NCBI GenBank assembly: GCA_937920495.1
Contig: CALEUQ010000022.1
Span: 1 to 64,000 of the forward strand
Direction: 5' to 3'
Source: an uncultured bacterium
Lineage (GTDB): Bacteria > Spirochaetota > UBA4802 > UB4802
Length of the DNA: 64,000 nucleotides
Made by a program: the position numbers and the translations under genes. This document shows positions 35,190 through 43,946 of this stretch, in pieces. The notes beneath the pieces were generated by a model. That model was not told where the DNA came from, searched no databases, and saw only the letters and a program-made list of their open reading frames with translations. Every line of letters starts with the position of its first letter. Position 1 is the first letter of the stretch.

Positions 35190-35219
35190 ATAACCCCTTA
35201 CAGAAAGGGGTTATTTTTT
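35190..35219 (+). terminator. Rho-independent terminator after plsC
   Basis: ATAACCCCTT and AAGGGGTTAT form a strong stem around a short loop, followed by a T-rich run. It ends about 10 bases before the metH reading frame. Confidence 0.93.
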
Positions 35220-35229
35220 CAAATCCCAG

Positions 35230-37668
35230 ATGATGAAAGGACGGTGCAAAGCAGTGAATCTGAGAGAGCGATTATTAAAGCCCTACCCGCTTGTCATGGA
35301 TGGTGCAATGGGCACCATGATTTTTAATGCATTACCTGATTATAAGGGGAATCTGGAACTGCTTAACATAGAACGACCAGATGTGATAGCATCAATACAT
35401 ACTCGCTACATTGAATCCGGTGCTGATATTATTGAAACCAATACCTTTGGAGGCAATGCGTTAAAACTTCATGAAGCAGGCCTTGATGAGCGTTGTGAAG
35501 AAATAAATAAAGCTGCAGCAAAGGTAGCAAAAGATGTTGCTAAGGGCAAAGCCTTTGTAGCCGGTTCGGTAGGCCCCACCGGAACATTAGTAGAACCTAT
35601 GGGCATGACGCCAGTCCACACTGTATACAATGCATTCAAGCGGCAGATTGCAGGTTTGGTGGCCGGTGGTGTTGACTGCATTGCCATTGAAACAATGACT
35701 GATCTACAGGAAGCACGGCTTGCTCTTCTTGCAGCAAAGGAGGTAACCAATATCCCTGTCATCTGCAGCATGACATTTGAATCAAATGGGAAAACTGTTA
35801 CCGGCACTGATATTGTCACCGCACTGGCAACTCTGTCGCAGATGGGTGCAGATGTTGTGGGAGCAAATTGCAGCATGGGCCCTGATGGCCTGGTTGAGCT
35901 TTTCAAAGGTACTATCGCCCCACTTAATGAATTAGGTGTACCGCTTTCTGTGTGGGCCAATGCAGGTATGCCTGAGCTTGTTGACGGCAAAGCGGTGTAC
36001 AACCTTTTGCCTAAGCGTTTTGCACAGCTTTCAGTTGAATTTGCCAGGATGGGTTTTTCCATCATTGGCGGTTGCTGTGGTACCACGCCTGAACACATTA
36101 CGATGTTAGCATCTGCTGTAAAGAATATCCTTATAAATACAAAAAAAACAAAGACCTATACCTATATCACAAGCAGGTATACTAGCATAAATGTACACAC
36201 TCATAAAGGTTTGCTCATCATTGGCGAACGGTTAAATCCTACTGCGCGCAAACAATTTGCAGCGGAGCTCAAAGAAAATACTTTTACCTTTTTGCGGAAT
36301 GAATCAAAAAAACAGCAGGAAGAGGGCGCTCACTGCCTGGATATTAATGTTGGCGTTCCCGGCATTGATGAAGTAGCTATGATGAAAAAAGCAGTGAATG
36401 TGTTAACTAACAGCGTAACCATTCCACTCATGATAGATTCAGACAATCCCCTTGTAACTGAAGCTGCATTATGGCAATATCCGGGAATACCAATTATCAA
36501 CTCCATCAGCGCAAAGAAGCAAAGCATTGACACTATGCTTCCGCTACTCAAAAAATTTGGCGGCTTTGTGATAGCCATGTGCCTGGATGAAACAGGAATA
36601 CATAAAGATGCATCAAAACGAATAGCAATTGGCCAAAAACTTATAGATTTGCTGCAACATCATGGCATAACACAATCACGCATTTTCATTGATCCGCTCA
36701 TTTTAGCAGAAAGTGCAGAAAGCGGTGCAGCACAGGAAACACTTAAAGTAATTGAGTACTTTGCCGCAAAAGGTATCAAGACAAGCATTGGCTTGAGTAA
36801 TATTTCGTTTGGATTGCCACAGCGTAAATTTATCAATAATGTATTTTTGAAACTTGCTCTTCAAAAAGGACTTTATGCTGCTATAGTAAATCCGCACGCT
36901 ATCGACACTGATATTACAAAACCGTTTACCACTGAAGAACTGCTTGCACTGGATTTTCTTGAAGGAAGAGATAAAAACGCCACACACTATATTGCTCATT
37001 TTGGCCAAGCTCAACTGCAAACTCAAAAACAAACTAAAGCTGTGAATATACTACAAAAGATTTTTGCCCTTGTGGTTGAAGGAAATGTGGATGATATAGA
37101 AGCAGCAGTAAAAGAAGCACTACACCAGTTTAGCCCTGAAACAATTATGAATGATGCACTGATAGCTGCATTAGAAAAGGTAGGCGATCTATACAGCAAA
37201 GGAGAATACTTCTTGCCACAGATGATTGCGTCTGCTGATACCATGAAAAAAGGATTTAATGTGTTAAAACCATTGATGGTGCAAAAGAAGGAATCAGTGC
37301 TGGGCAAAGTAATTATCTGTACTGTGAAAGGTGACATACATGATATTGGCAAGAATATAGTTGCCATGATGCTTGAAAACCATGGCTTTGAAGTGATTGA
37401 CCTTGGTAAAGATGTCCCTAATGAAACAGTAATTGAAAAAATACGTGAATATAAACCCCATATTGTATGTTTAAGTTCACTTTTAACAACCACCATGCCC
37501 AATATGGGACTAATTGCTAAAGAGCTTAAAACACAACAGCTGTCATGCACACTGATGGTGGGTGGTGCAGTGGTAACAAAAGAATATGCTGACAGCATTG
37601 GTGCATTATATGGCAAAGATGCTGTGGAAGCGGTGGCTGTTGCAAAAAATATTGTAAAAAAACCATAA
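35230..37668 (+). CDS. metH: Cobalamin-dependent methionine synthase, short form
   Basis: Methylates homocysteine using methyl-tetrahydrofolate through cobalamin. Domains in order are a homocysteine-binding barrel (about 10-290; zinc Cys in GANCSMG and GGCCGTTPEH), a pterin-binding barrel (about 325-590; GERLNPTARK, DINVGVPG) and a B12-binding Rossmann domain (about 600-812; GDIHDIGKNIV with the axial His). The C-terminal AdoMet reactivation domain is absent, as in MetH of several anaerobes. The GTG at 35254 has AAGGACGG upstream and may be the true start, since no ribosome binding site precedes 35230. No B12 or SAM riboswitch fits in the short leader. Confidence 0.92.
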   Translation: MMKGRCKAVNLRERLLKPYPLVMDGAMGTMIFNALPDYKGNLELLNIERPDVIASIHTRYIESGADIIETNTFGGNALKLHEAGLDERCEEINKAAAKVAKDVAKGKAFVAGSVGPTGTLVEPMGMTPVHTVYNAFKRQIAGLVAGGVDCIAIETMTDLQEARLALLAAKEVTNIPVICSMTFESNGKTVTGTDIVTALATLSQMGADVVGANCSMGPDGLVELFKGTIAPLNELGVPLSVWANAGMPELVDGKAVYNLLPKRFAQLSVEFARMGFSIIGGCCGTTPEHITMLASAVKNILINTKKTKTYTYITSRYTSINVHTHKGLLIIGERLNPTARKQFAAELKENTFTFLRNESKKQQEEGAHCLDINVGVPGIDEVAMMKKAVNVLTNSVTIPLMIDSDNPLVTEAALWQYPGIPIINSISAKKQSIDTMLPLLKKFGGFVIAMCLDETGIHKDASKRIAIGQKLIDLLQHHGITQSRIFIDPLILAESAESGAAQETLKVIEYFAAKGIKTSIGLSNISFGLPQRKFINNVFLKLALQKGLYAAIVNPHAIDTDITKPFTTEELLALDFLEGRDKNATHYIAHFGQAQLQTQKQTKAVNILQKIFALVVEGNVDDIEAAVKEALHQFSPETIMNDALIAALEKVGDLYSKGEYFLPQMIASADTMKKGFNVLKPLMVQKKESVLGKVIICTVKGDIHDIGKNIVAMMLENHGFEVIDLGKDVPNETVIEKIREYKPHIVCLSSLLTTTMPNMGLIAKELKTQQLSCTLMVGGAVVTKEYADSIGALYGKDAVEAVAVAKNIVKKP

Positions 37669-37813
37669 TAACTTTTTTTTTAAATTTTGTTGACATAAAC
37701 ATTGTATATACAAGAATTCGCATATGTCATTGTAGTGGATGTAGTATTAATCCACATTTTTTAAAAGTTTTTTATGAGAATCTATATCACAACAAAGATT
37801 AAGGAGCACGTCT

Positions 37814-38332
37814 GTGAAAGGGACACGTTCTTTTCTACTCTTTTTCTTACCATTTGTTATATTTGCATACATCTCGTTTATCGTATTTCAGCAGGCCTGT
37901 GATTATGCCATGAATGTGCAGGCAAAAAAGCTGCTTCCATTCAATCATCGGACACATACTACTAAATATGGTGCATCAGACTGTGAAATATGTCACAGTT
38001 ATGACAGTAATGGAAGATTCAACGGTATCCCTACTGTAGCAGTATGTAAGCAGTGTCATGATCCAAATAAAGCAAGCACTCAGGTGTTTTTTGCTGGTTT
38101 TGGTGATAATGACAAGCCATGGGAATCATTTGCCCAGCAGCCTGACCTGGTATATTTCAGCCACATAGCTGTGATGAAAAACGAAAAGAAAGCACAATGT
38201 ATTTCATGCCATGGTGACAAGGGCAATTCCACTACAACTGCTAAAATTAAGGGTAAGATGGCCATGGGTACATGCATGGACTGCCACACAGCTTTAAAAA
38301 TCAGCAATGCGTGTACAGTATGTCATGATTAA
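37814..38332 (+). CDS. qrcA: QrcA-like membrane-anchored multihaem cytochrome c
   Basis: A 172-residue protein with one N-terminal membrane helix (about 5-25) and five CXXCH haem c motifs: CEICH, CKQCH, CISCH, CMDCH and CTVCH. It faces the periplasm. It starts at GTG with AAGGAG seven bases upstream. With the next three genes it makes a Qrc-type complex that passes electrons between menaquinone and soluble cytochrome c. Desulfovibrio QrcA has six haems, whereas this one and ActA of alternative complex III have five. The separate B and C subunits favour Qrc over alternative complex III. Confidence 0.82.
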   Translation: MKGTRSFLLFFLPFVIFAYISFIVFQQACDYAMNVQAKKLLPFNHRTHTTKYGASDCEICHSYDSNGRFNGIPTVAVCKQCHDPNKASTQVFFAGFGDNDKPWESFAQQPDLVYFSHIAVMKNEKKAQCISCHGDKGNSTTTAKIKGKMAMGTCMDCHTALKISNACTVCHD

Positions 38333-38379
38333 TCATTCTTATTTCTGAATCGAAATTCAAGTAAGGAGTTATTACATCC

Positions 38380-40347
38380 ATGAAACTCGAACGAAAAGAT
38401 TTCTTAACGATGATAGGTGGAGCGGTAGTTGGTACCGGTGTTGGCACCCTAATTTCACCCGGACCATGGATGGGTCTACAATGGCTGGTTGAATGGACCC
38501 AGGATCAGTATCGCCCCCCAAAAGGTGAAGAAAAATATTTAGCAAGTATTTGCGACCAATGCCCCAACAAATGTACAGTACAGGTCAGAATGATTGGGGA
38601 TAGAGCCGTTAAGATTGAAACATCCAATCAGGGTTGTGCTGCAGGGCAACTCCTTTTACAGGTCCTCTACCACCCTGAACGTGTAAAGACCCCATTAAAA
38701 CGAACCGGCAAAAAAGGAAAAATTGATTTTGAACCGGTTTCATGGGAAAGTGCAATAGCAGATATCTCTAAGAAATTAAATGATGCCATAAACAACAAAA
38801 AACAGGATCAGATTGTAGCAATAAATCCTGCTTTCCCCGATGCAACAGCAATGTTGAATGAACGTATAGCGCTCTTTGCAGGAAGCCCACATGTATATCA
38901 GGAATCCGGGTACTGGGCTTTAAGCAATGCCTGTTCAGTTGCAACCCAGAAAACTGAAGGAGCTATCGACTATGATTTTGAAAATGCTGATTGCGTTGTA
39001 AGCTTTGGTGCTCGCCTTTTTGAAGGATGGGGAAATCCTGGAAGGATGCATAAGGTATTGAACATCTGGAAGCAAAAAGGGGTAAAATTTATACAGGTTG
39101 ATTCTATTGCAACACGTACTGCTTCATTGGCAGACCAGTGGGTTGCAATAAAACCGGGTAGCGAGCCAATTTTTGCTATGGGTGTTGCTCATTATCTTCT
39201 TAAATATGGCAGGCGCTCAGGTGCAGCCAATTTTGGCAGATTTACTGAACTTTTGATTAATAAGTTCACTCCGGAAAAGGTTTCTGAGCTGAGTGGTGCA
39301 TCACTTGAAACAATTGAATCAGTTGCCAAAGCATTACTTGCAGCACGAAGACCAGTAGCTGTGGCAGGCAAAGGAGGAAAGGTTGTGTCTTCCTCAGTTG
39401 CCGAGTTTGCAATAGTACAGACAATAAACAGCATGATCGGCAGTCTGGGTAACAGTGTTAAGGTTGTTACCTTTACAACACCTGCCAAACCTGCAATCGC
39501 AAAGAAAACCAAAGGGCTGGATGAATACATAGCCAGCGACATGACATGTGATATAGTCCTGATAAATAACGCCAATCCAGTATATTCAAGCGTGTATGGG
39601 CAGCGGCTTTCTGAAAAGTTGAAAAAAGCTTCAACAGTTGTGCTGTTTACTTCTTTACTTAACGACACTGCACAATATGCTGACTACATCTTTCCAACAC
39701 TCACTTCGCTTGAGCTTCCCTACACTGGCCAGGCTGTAACAGCAAGGTTTGAAGCTAAACATGCAGGCGACTCTTTGCTTGCAATCGCAAAAAACACTTC
39801 CAATATAGCTGCTCAATTCCCATGGAATAGCTATCTTGATGTAGTAAAAACTGTAAGTTTTCAGACTAAAAATGTAGCAAATCTGGATATTCCTATTGAT
39901 AACATAATTGCAAAACTTGAAGAATTAGAAAAATTGTTGCAGGCTTCAGGCTCATACTCCATCTCTATGGTACCTTTTGAAATACCCGTTGTTGGCGAGG
40001 GAAACGGCATTGCGCTACCCTATGTATTAAAAGCCCTCCCAAATACCATTTTAAAAGGCGATACAAGCTGGGTATGGATGAACCCTGTTACCGCATCAAA
40101 AGAAGGAATTTCCGAAGGCTCCAAAATCGATATTGAATCTTCTCGTGGTGAACTTGACACAGTGAGAGTACATTTGACCAAACGCGTTGCCTATGACACA
40201 GTTGCAATGCCTATCGGTTTTGGCCATGAGGAATTAACCGAATATGGCAGCGAAAAAGGTGTTAACCCAAAACCCATAATGTCAGATGCGTTAGACCCAT
40301 TAAGCGGTTATGCTGACTGGTGGTTAACACGAGTAAAATTGAGTTAA
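38380..40347 (+). CDS. qrcB: QrcB-like molybdopterin-oxidoreductase family subunit
   Basis: A 655-residue periplasmic subunit of the molybdopterin oxidoreductase fold. The N-terminal cluster motif has Cys58, Cys61, Cys65 and Cys86. The signal region reads LERKDFLTMIGG, so the usual twin-Arg pair of Tat signals is Arg-Lys. In the characterised Qrc complex this subunit binds no molybdenum cofactor and acts as a scaffold. The same is inferred here from synteny. GTAAGGAG precedes the ATG. It is followed at 13 bases by the four-cluster Fe-S subunit. Confidence 0.82.
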   Translation: MKLERKDFLTMIGGAVVGTGVGTLISPGPWMGLQWLVEWTQDQYRPPKGEEKYLASICDQCPNKCTVQVRMIGDRAVKIETSNQGCAAGQLLLQVLYHPERVKTPLKRTGKKGKIDFEPVSWESAIADISKKLNDAINNKKQDQIVAINPAFPDATAMLNERIALFAGSPHVYQESGYWALSNACSVATQKTEGAIDYDFENADCVVSFGARLFEGWGNPGRMHKVLNIWKQKGVKFIQVDSIATRTASLADQWVAIKPGSEPIFAMGVAHYLLKYGRRSGAANFGRFTELLINKFTPEKVSELSGASLETIESVAKALLAARRPVAVAGKGGKVVSSSVAEFAIVQTINSMIGSLGNSVKVVTFTTPAKPAIAKKTKGLDEYIASDMTCDIVLINNANPVYSSVYGQRLSEKLKKASTVVLFTSLLNDTAQYADYIFPTLTSLELPYTGQAVTARFEAKHAGDSLLAIAKNTSNIAAQFPWNSYLDVVKTVSFQTKNVANLDIPIDNIIAKLEELEKLLQASGSYSISMVPFEIPVVGEGNGIALPYVLKALPNTILKGDTSWVWMNPVTASKEGISEGSKIDIESSRGELDTVRVHLTKRVAYDTVAMPIGFGHEELTEYGSEKGVNPKPIMSDALDPLSGYADWWLTRVKLS

Positions 40348-40360
40348 GAGGTGAACAATT

Positions 40361-41191
40361 ATGGCCACAATGACAAGAAGATGGGGAATGGTTATAGATT
40401 TAGATAAATGTACCGGGTGCGGGGCATGTAATATTGCATGTGCACAGGAAAATAATCTTCCTATTTTTAAAGATGATTCTGATGTTCCCAAAAGGGTCAC
40501 TTTCCTTGATCTTATTGAAGTAACCAATGATAAAGATCCTAAAGCACAGTACCCTGATGTTAAAGTTGCATATATACCCAAGATGTGCCAGCAGTGTTCA
40601 GGAAATGACCCAAATAATCCGCAACCACCATGCGTGTCAGTGTGCCCGGTTGTTGCAACCGATGTGGGTGACGATGGCGTTGTAAGCCAGATATGGTCAC
40701 GATGTATAGGTTGTAGATACTGCCAGGTAGCCTGCCCGTATGAGGCACGTGTATTTCACTGGTGGAAACCTCGCTATGAGGGTTCATTCAAGGAATCACT
40801 TAATCCTGACGTTTCCATTGCATCACGTGGTACCATGGTAAAATGTACATTCTGTTCACATATATGGAAACGTGAGCGCGATAAAGCCATAGCACAGGGT
40901 GTAACCGACATTAATGCCGTTATGTACACTCCCGCATGTGCAAACGCATGCCCAACAAATGCCATAATTTTTGGCGACCTTAATGATCCTTCTTCTCCAG
41001 TATATGAGCCAAAATTACAGAAGGATCCCAGAGCAGTACGACTGGTACATTCCATTGATGAATTGCGTACAAAAGATCCGTCTGAATATGAAAAGCGGAT
41101 TAAGATCAAAGAATATCCAAATCCAAAAGTATATTACTTAACCAGTCAGCAATGGCTGCGCGATAAAATATCTGGATTTAAAAACTCCTAA
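40361..41191 (+). CDS. qrcC: QrcC-like four-cluster ferredoxin subunit
   Basis: A 276-residue Fe-S protein of the DmsB/PsrB/NrfC type. Four cysteine groups are visible: CTGCGACNIAC, CQQC with CVSVC, CIGCRYCQVAC and CTFC with CANAC. They would wire electrons between the cytochrome, the QrcB-like subunit and the NrfD-like membrane subunit. No signal peptide is present, so export with the QrcB-like subunit is assumed. AGAGGTG precedes the ATG. Confidence 0.88.
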   Translation: MATMTRRWGMVIDLDKCTGCGACNIACAQENNLPIFKDDSDVPKRVTFLDLIEVTNDKDPKAQYPDVKVAYIPKMCQQCSGNDPNNPQPPCVSVCPVVATDVGDDGVVSQIWSRCIGCRYCQVACPYEARVFHWWKPRYEGSFKESLNPDVSIASRGTMVKCTFCSHIWKRERDKAIAQGVTDINAVMYTPACANACPTNAIIFGDLNDPSSPVYEPKLQKDPRAVRLVHSIDELRTKDPSEYEKRIKIKEYPNPKVYYLTSQQWLRDKISGFKNS

Positions 41192-41213
41192 AAAAGGATA
41201 AGGAGAGTATACC

Positions 41214-42446
41214 GTGAGCAAAGTAATAGATTTTATAAAAAATGAATGGAATAGCTACCCAAGGAATATACAGATTACTCTGTATGTGCTCTTTGGACTG
41301 GTAGCCCTTTTTACAATTTTTGCTATCCAGATCCTTTTCTGGGGCTTAGGTTACACCGATATGAATAACCGCTTTGCAATGGGGATATGGATTATCGGTG
41401 ATTTGGGTTTTGTTGCACTGGGCGGTGGTGCATTCTTTACCGGTTTTATGCTGTACATATTCAGGGTTGATAAGCTTCAGCCTTTAATAAATTCCACTGT
41501 CCTTATCGGTTTTATGTGCTACCTGTTTACTTTTATATTACTGGTATTTGATATTGGTCAGCCGCTGAGAGCCTGGTTTGGATATGCATACCCTAATTGG
41601 GGACCACATACCATGCCACAATCAATGCTTACAGAAGTAGTGTGGTGTTTAACATTTTATTTTCTTGTTCTTTGTGTTGAGTTATTCCCTATCATACTCA
41701 GCAATAAATATCTTGATAGGTATCCATTTTTACACTATTTAGCGCATTATTTACATAAGTTAATGTGGATATTTGCAGCTGTTGGAACATTCCTGTCATT
41801 CTTCCATCAGGGATCACTTGGTGGCGGAATGTGGGGTGTATTATACGCCAAACCATACTGGTTTAGACATCATTATTTTTATTTGGCGATAGTAGCTGCG
41901 ATAGCTGGTGGACCTTGCCTTATGATGCTGGCTCCAAAAATCGCAAGCTGGGTTGCTAAAAAAGAGCTTGTTCCCAAAGATGCATATATGACATTAGCAC
42001 AGATAGCAGGAATTACATTTATTGCCTACTTCCTCTTTAGAGTATATGATCTTTACACGCTGGCAAATCACTTTGCCCCATTATTTGACCGCAAACTTGT
42101 TGACATGATGGGTGGATATTATGGATGGTGGGTAGTTGGATTGGAATTACTTGCTTCGCTGGCTGCAATTGTTATTCTTAATGTTAAAAAACTCCGTGAA
42201 AATGAACAGTATTTTGTTGGCGGTTTGATTAGTGGCGTGCTTGCAATAGTAATGCTTAAAGTTGATGTGTTACTCCATGGATTCTCTATCCCCAATTTTC
42301 CATGGCAGGATTTCTTTGGATACAATCCAACTATTCAGGAATGGTTTATATTCTTAGGTTCAATTGCGTGTATGATACTTATCTATATGTGGTTTGTAAA
42401 ATATATCCCGCTGTTTCCTGAAAAACATACTGAAGAAGCACATTAA
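41214..42446 (+). CDS. qrcD: QrcD/NrfD-family quinone-interacting membrane subunit
   Basis: A 410-residue integral membrane protein with about ten helices, of the NrfD/PsrC/ActC family. It binds menaquinone and completes the four-subunit complex. A His-rich segment (HKLMWIFAAVG, then FFHQGSLGG) matches the conserved helix of ActC and QrcD. It starts at GTG with AAGGAG about eight bases upstream. A terminator follows within 20 bases, so qrcA to qrcD form one operon. Confidence 0.88.
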   Translation: MSKVIDFIKNEWNSYPRNIQITLYVLFGLVALFTIFAIQILFWGLGYTDMNNRFAMGIWIIGDLGFVALGGGAFFTGFMLYIFRVDKLQPLINSTVLIGFMCYLFTFILLVFDIGQPLRAWFGYAYPNWGPHTMPQSMLTEVVWCLTFYFLVLCVELFPIILSNKYLDRYPFLHYLAHYLHKLMWIFAAVGTFLSFFHQGSLGGGMWGVLYAKPYWFRHHYFYLAIVAAIAGGPCLMMLAPKIASWVAKKELVPKDAYMTLAQIAGITFIAYFLFRVYDLYTLANHFAPLFDRKLVDMMGGYYGWWVVGLELLASLAAIVILNVKKLRENEQYFVGGLISGVLAIVMLKVDVLLHGFSIPNFPWQDFFGYNPTIQEWFIFLGSIACMILIYMWFVKYIPLFPEKHTEEAH

Positions 42447-42464
42447 GGTTTTAGCAAATAATAT

Positions 42465-42496
42465 AAAAAACCCCGCTTTAAAAGCGGGGTTTTTAT
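42465..42496 (+). terminator. Rho-independent terminator after qrcD
   Basis: AAAAAACCCCGCTTT and AAAGCGGGGTTTTT form a near-perfect stem with a minimal loop and a T tail. It closes the qrcABCD-like operon. Confidence 0.95.
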
Positions 42497-42555
42497 TTAG
42501 ATGTTATTTAATTAACTATTCCGTAAAAATTTATAAATAATGTAACTGTATATTC

Positions 42556-42577
42556 TTGCCGTCTTAGGCGGCAAGGT
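42556..42577. terminator. Hairpin downstream of folD
   Basis: TTGCCG and CGGCAA pair around a short loop just after the folD stop (leftward reading). There is no T-run in the folD direction, so termination is uncertain. The sequence also resembles the core of the 120-bp hairpin element without its arms. Confidence 0.35.
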
Positions 42578-42584
42578 CTTTGCG

Positions 42585-43472
42585 CTATTTCATATTTTGC
42601 AATTTAAATGCTTTCACTGTATTTTTTAAAAGCATTGCTATTGTCATTGGCCCCACTCCTCCCGGAACAGGTGTTATGGCATATGCAACTTCAGAAACTT
42701 CGTCAAACTTGACATCACCTACTAACTTTGTTTTATCTGGATTTGCAGGGTCCTGTATTCTGTTTATACCAACGTCAATAACAACTGCACCTTTTTTTAC
42801 CATATCTTTTGTGATCATATTAGCCCTGCCAACAGCAACAACCAGAATATCAGCCTGTGTGGTGTAATATCCTATATCCTTTGTTGCAGTATGACACACC
42901 GTAACAATACAATTTGCCATGTTATTCTTTTGTATCATCAAATTGGCCAGTGGCTTGCCAACAATATTGCTACGTCCAACCACCACAAGATGCTTTCCCT
43001 TAATATCTGGCATTGTCCGTATAATGAGTTCCTGGCATCCATACGGCGTACAGGGAATAAAGCAATCCTGTTGACCAATGACAAGTTTACCCATATTTAC
43101 AGGATGAAAACCATCAACATCCTTAACAGGATCAATAGCAGTAATAATGTCATTTTCATTAATATGCGATGGCAATGGTAATTGTACAAGGATACCATTG
43201 ACACTATTATCAGCGTTTAGCTGGTTAATTAACGTAAGCAATTCTTGTTGTGTTGTATTTTCATCCAGAAGTATCTGCATCGAATTAATTCCTGCTTCTT
43301 CAGATGTTTTCTTTTTCATTCGTACGTATACTTCAGATGCAGGATTATTGCCCACCAGTATCACAGCCAGTGTTGGTTTTCTACCATATTGCTTCTCTAT
43401 CAATAGAACTTCTTTTTTTATCTCTTCCTTGATTTCACTTGCTATCGCTTTACCATCAATGATTATTGCCAT
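42585..43472 (-). CDS. folD: Methylenetetrahydrofolate dehydrogenase/cyclohydrolase
   Basis: A bifunctional enzyme interconverting methylene-, methenyl- and formyl-tetrahydrofolate. The catalytic Lys lies in YVRMKKKTSEEAGI. GILVQLPLPSHI, KDVDGFHPVNMGKL, VVGRSNIVGKPLA and the C-terminal TPVPGGVGPMTIAML are present. The length (295 residues) is normal. It lies 24 bases after the archease gene and is likely cotranscribed with it and rtcB. It supplies one-carbon units used by fmt and metH in this window. Confidence 0.96.
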   Translation of the reverse strand: MAIIIDGKAIASEIKEEIKKEVLLIEKQYGRKPTLAVILVGNNPASEVYVRMKKKTSEEAGINSMQILLDENTTQQELLTLINQLNADNSVNGILVQLPLPSHINENDIITAIDPVKDVDGFHPVNMGKLVIGQQDCFIPCTPYGCQELIIRTMPDIKGKHLVVVGRSNIVGKPLANLMIQKNNMANCIVTVCHTATKDIGYYTTQADILVVAVGRANMITKDMVKKGAVVIDVGINRIQDPANPDKTKLVGDVKFDEVSEVAYAITPVPGGVGPMTIAMLLKNTVKAFKLQNMK

Positions 43473-43496
43473 TTATACCTCTTTTATTATAATGAA

Positions 43497-43946
43497 TTAT
43501 ACATCAATTACTATAAACGACTCCCATTCAACATCGTTTATTTTTTCACATTTTACCTTATGCATTGTGACAGCTTTGGGGTCAACATTAATATCATAAC
43601 CATTTGTTATATAATCACCACTACAATCAACTTCACATACAAAAGCACCATCCGTATATGTTATCTGTATCGTTTCGGGTAATAATAGCAATCCTTTTAC
43701 ATCTTTAATAAAGAGTATCTCGTTTAGAAATTTAACCAGCAAAAGATCCAGGTAATTATGCTGCAATAAAAATTGGTGTTTCACTGCTTTTGTTAACTTT
43801 GAAGGGTCTTCAAGACACACATGTAATAACGCTTCAGCATTTAATGCAAAGATCTTTTCTATTGTTTTAGCTCTGCAATGAACAGCTATATCTGCTAATG
43901 TAATATCTTCAACAAATTCAAAATATTCTGTACTATCGCCGCTCAT
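43497..43946 (-). CDS. Archease, RtcB activator
   Basis: A 149-residue archease. This protein promotes guanylylation and turnover of the RNA ligase RtcB. The N-terminal segment EDITLADIAVHCRAKTIEKIF corresponds to the usual HTADIGI...KTLEEAF region, with the HTAD motif altered to ITLAD. The C-terminal block VDPKAVTMHKVKCEK matches the conserved KAVTYH motif. It overlaps the rtcB stop by four bases (ATGA), supporting a two-component RNA ligation module. Confidence 0.87.
   Translation of the reverse strand: MSGDSTEYFEFVEDITLADIAVHCRAKTIEKIFALNAEALLHVCLEDPSKLTKAVKHQFLLQHNYLDLLLVKFLNEILFIKDVKGLLLLPETIQITYTDGAFVCEVDCSGDYITNGYDINVDPKAVTMHKVKCEKINDVEWESFIVIDV

Noticed and set aside
35134-35229. Cobalamin or SAM riboswitch before metH
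   Set aside because: The gap is only 96 bases and is taken up by the plsC terminator. No B12-box or SAM-riboswitch consensus is seen.
37690-37718. qrcA promoter TTGACA
   Set aside because: The -35 is perfect, but sequences 16-18 bases downstream (AAGAAT, AGAATT) are poor -10 boxes.
42541-42584. Seventh copy of the 120-bp hairpin element
   Set aside because: Only a small GC-rich hairpin resembles the core. The arms and terminal repeats are absent, so it is listed as a possible terminator.
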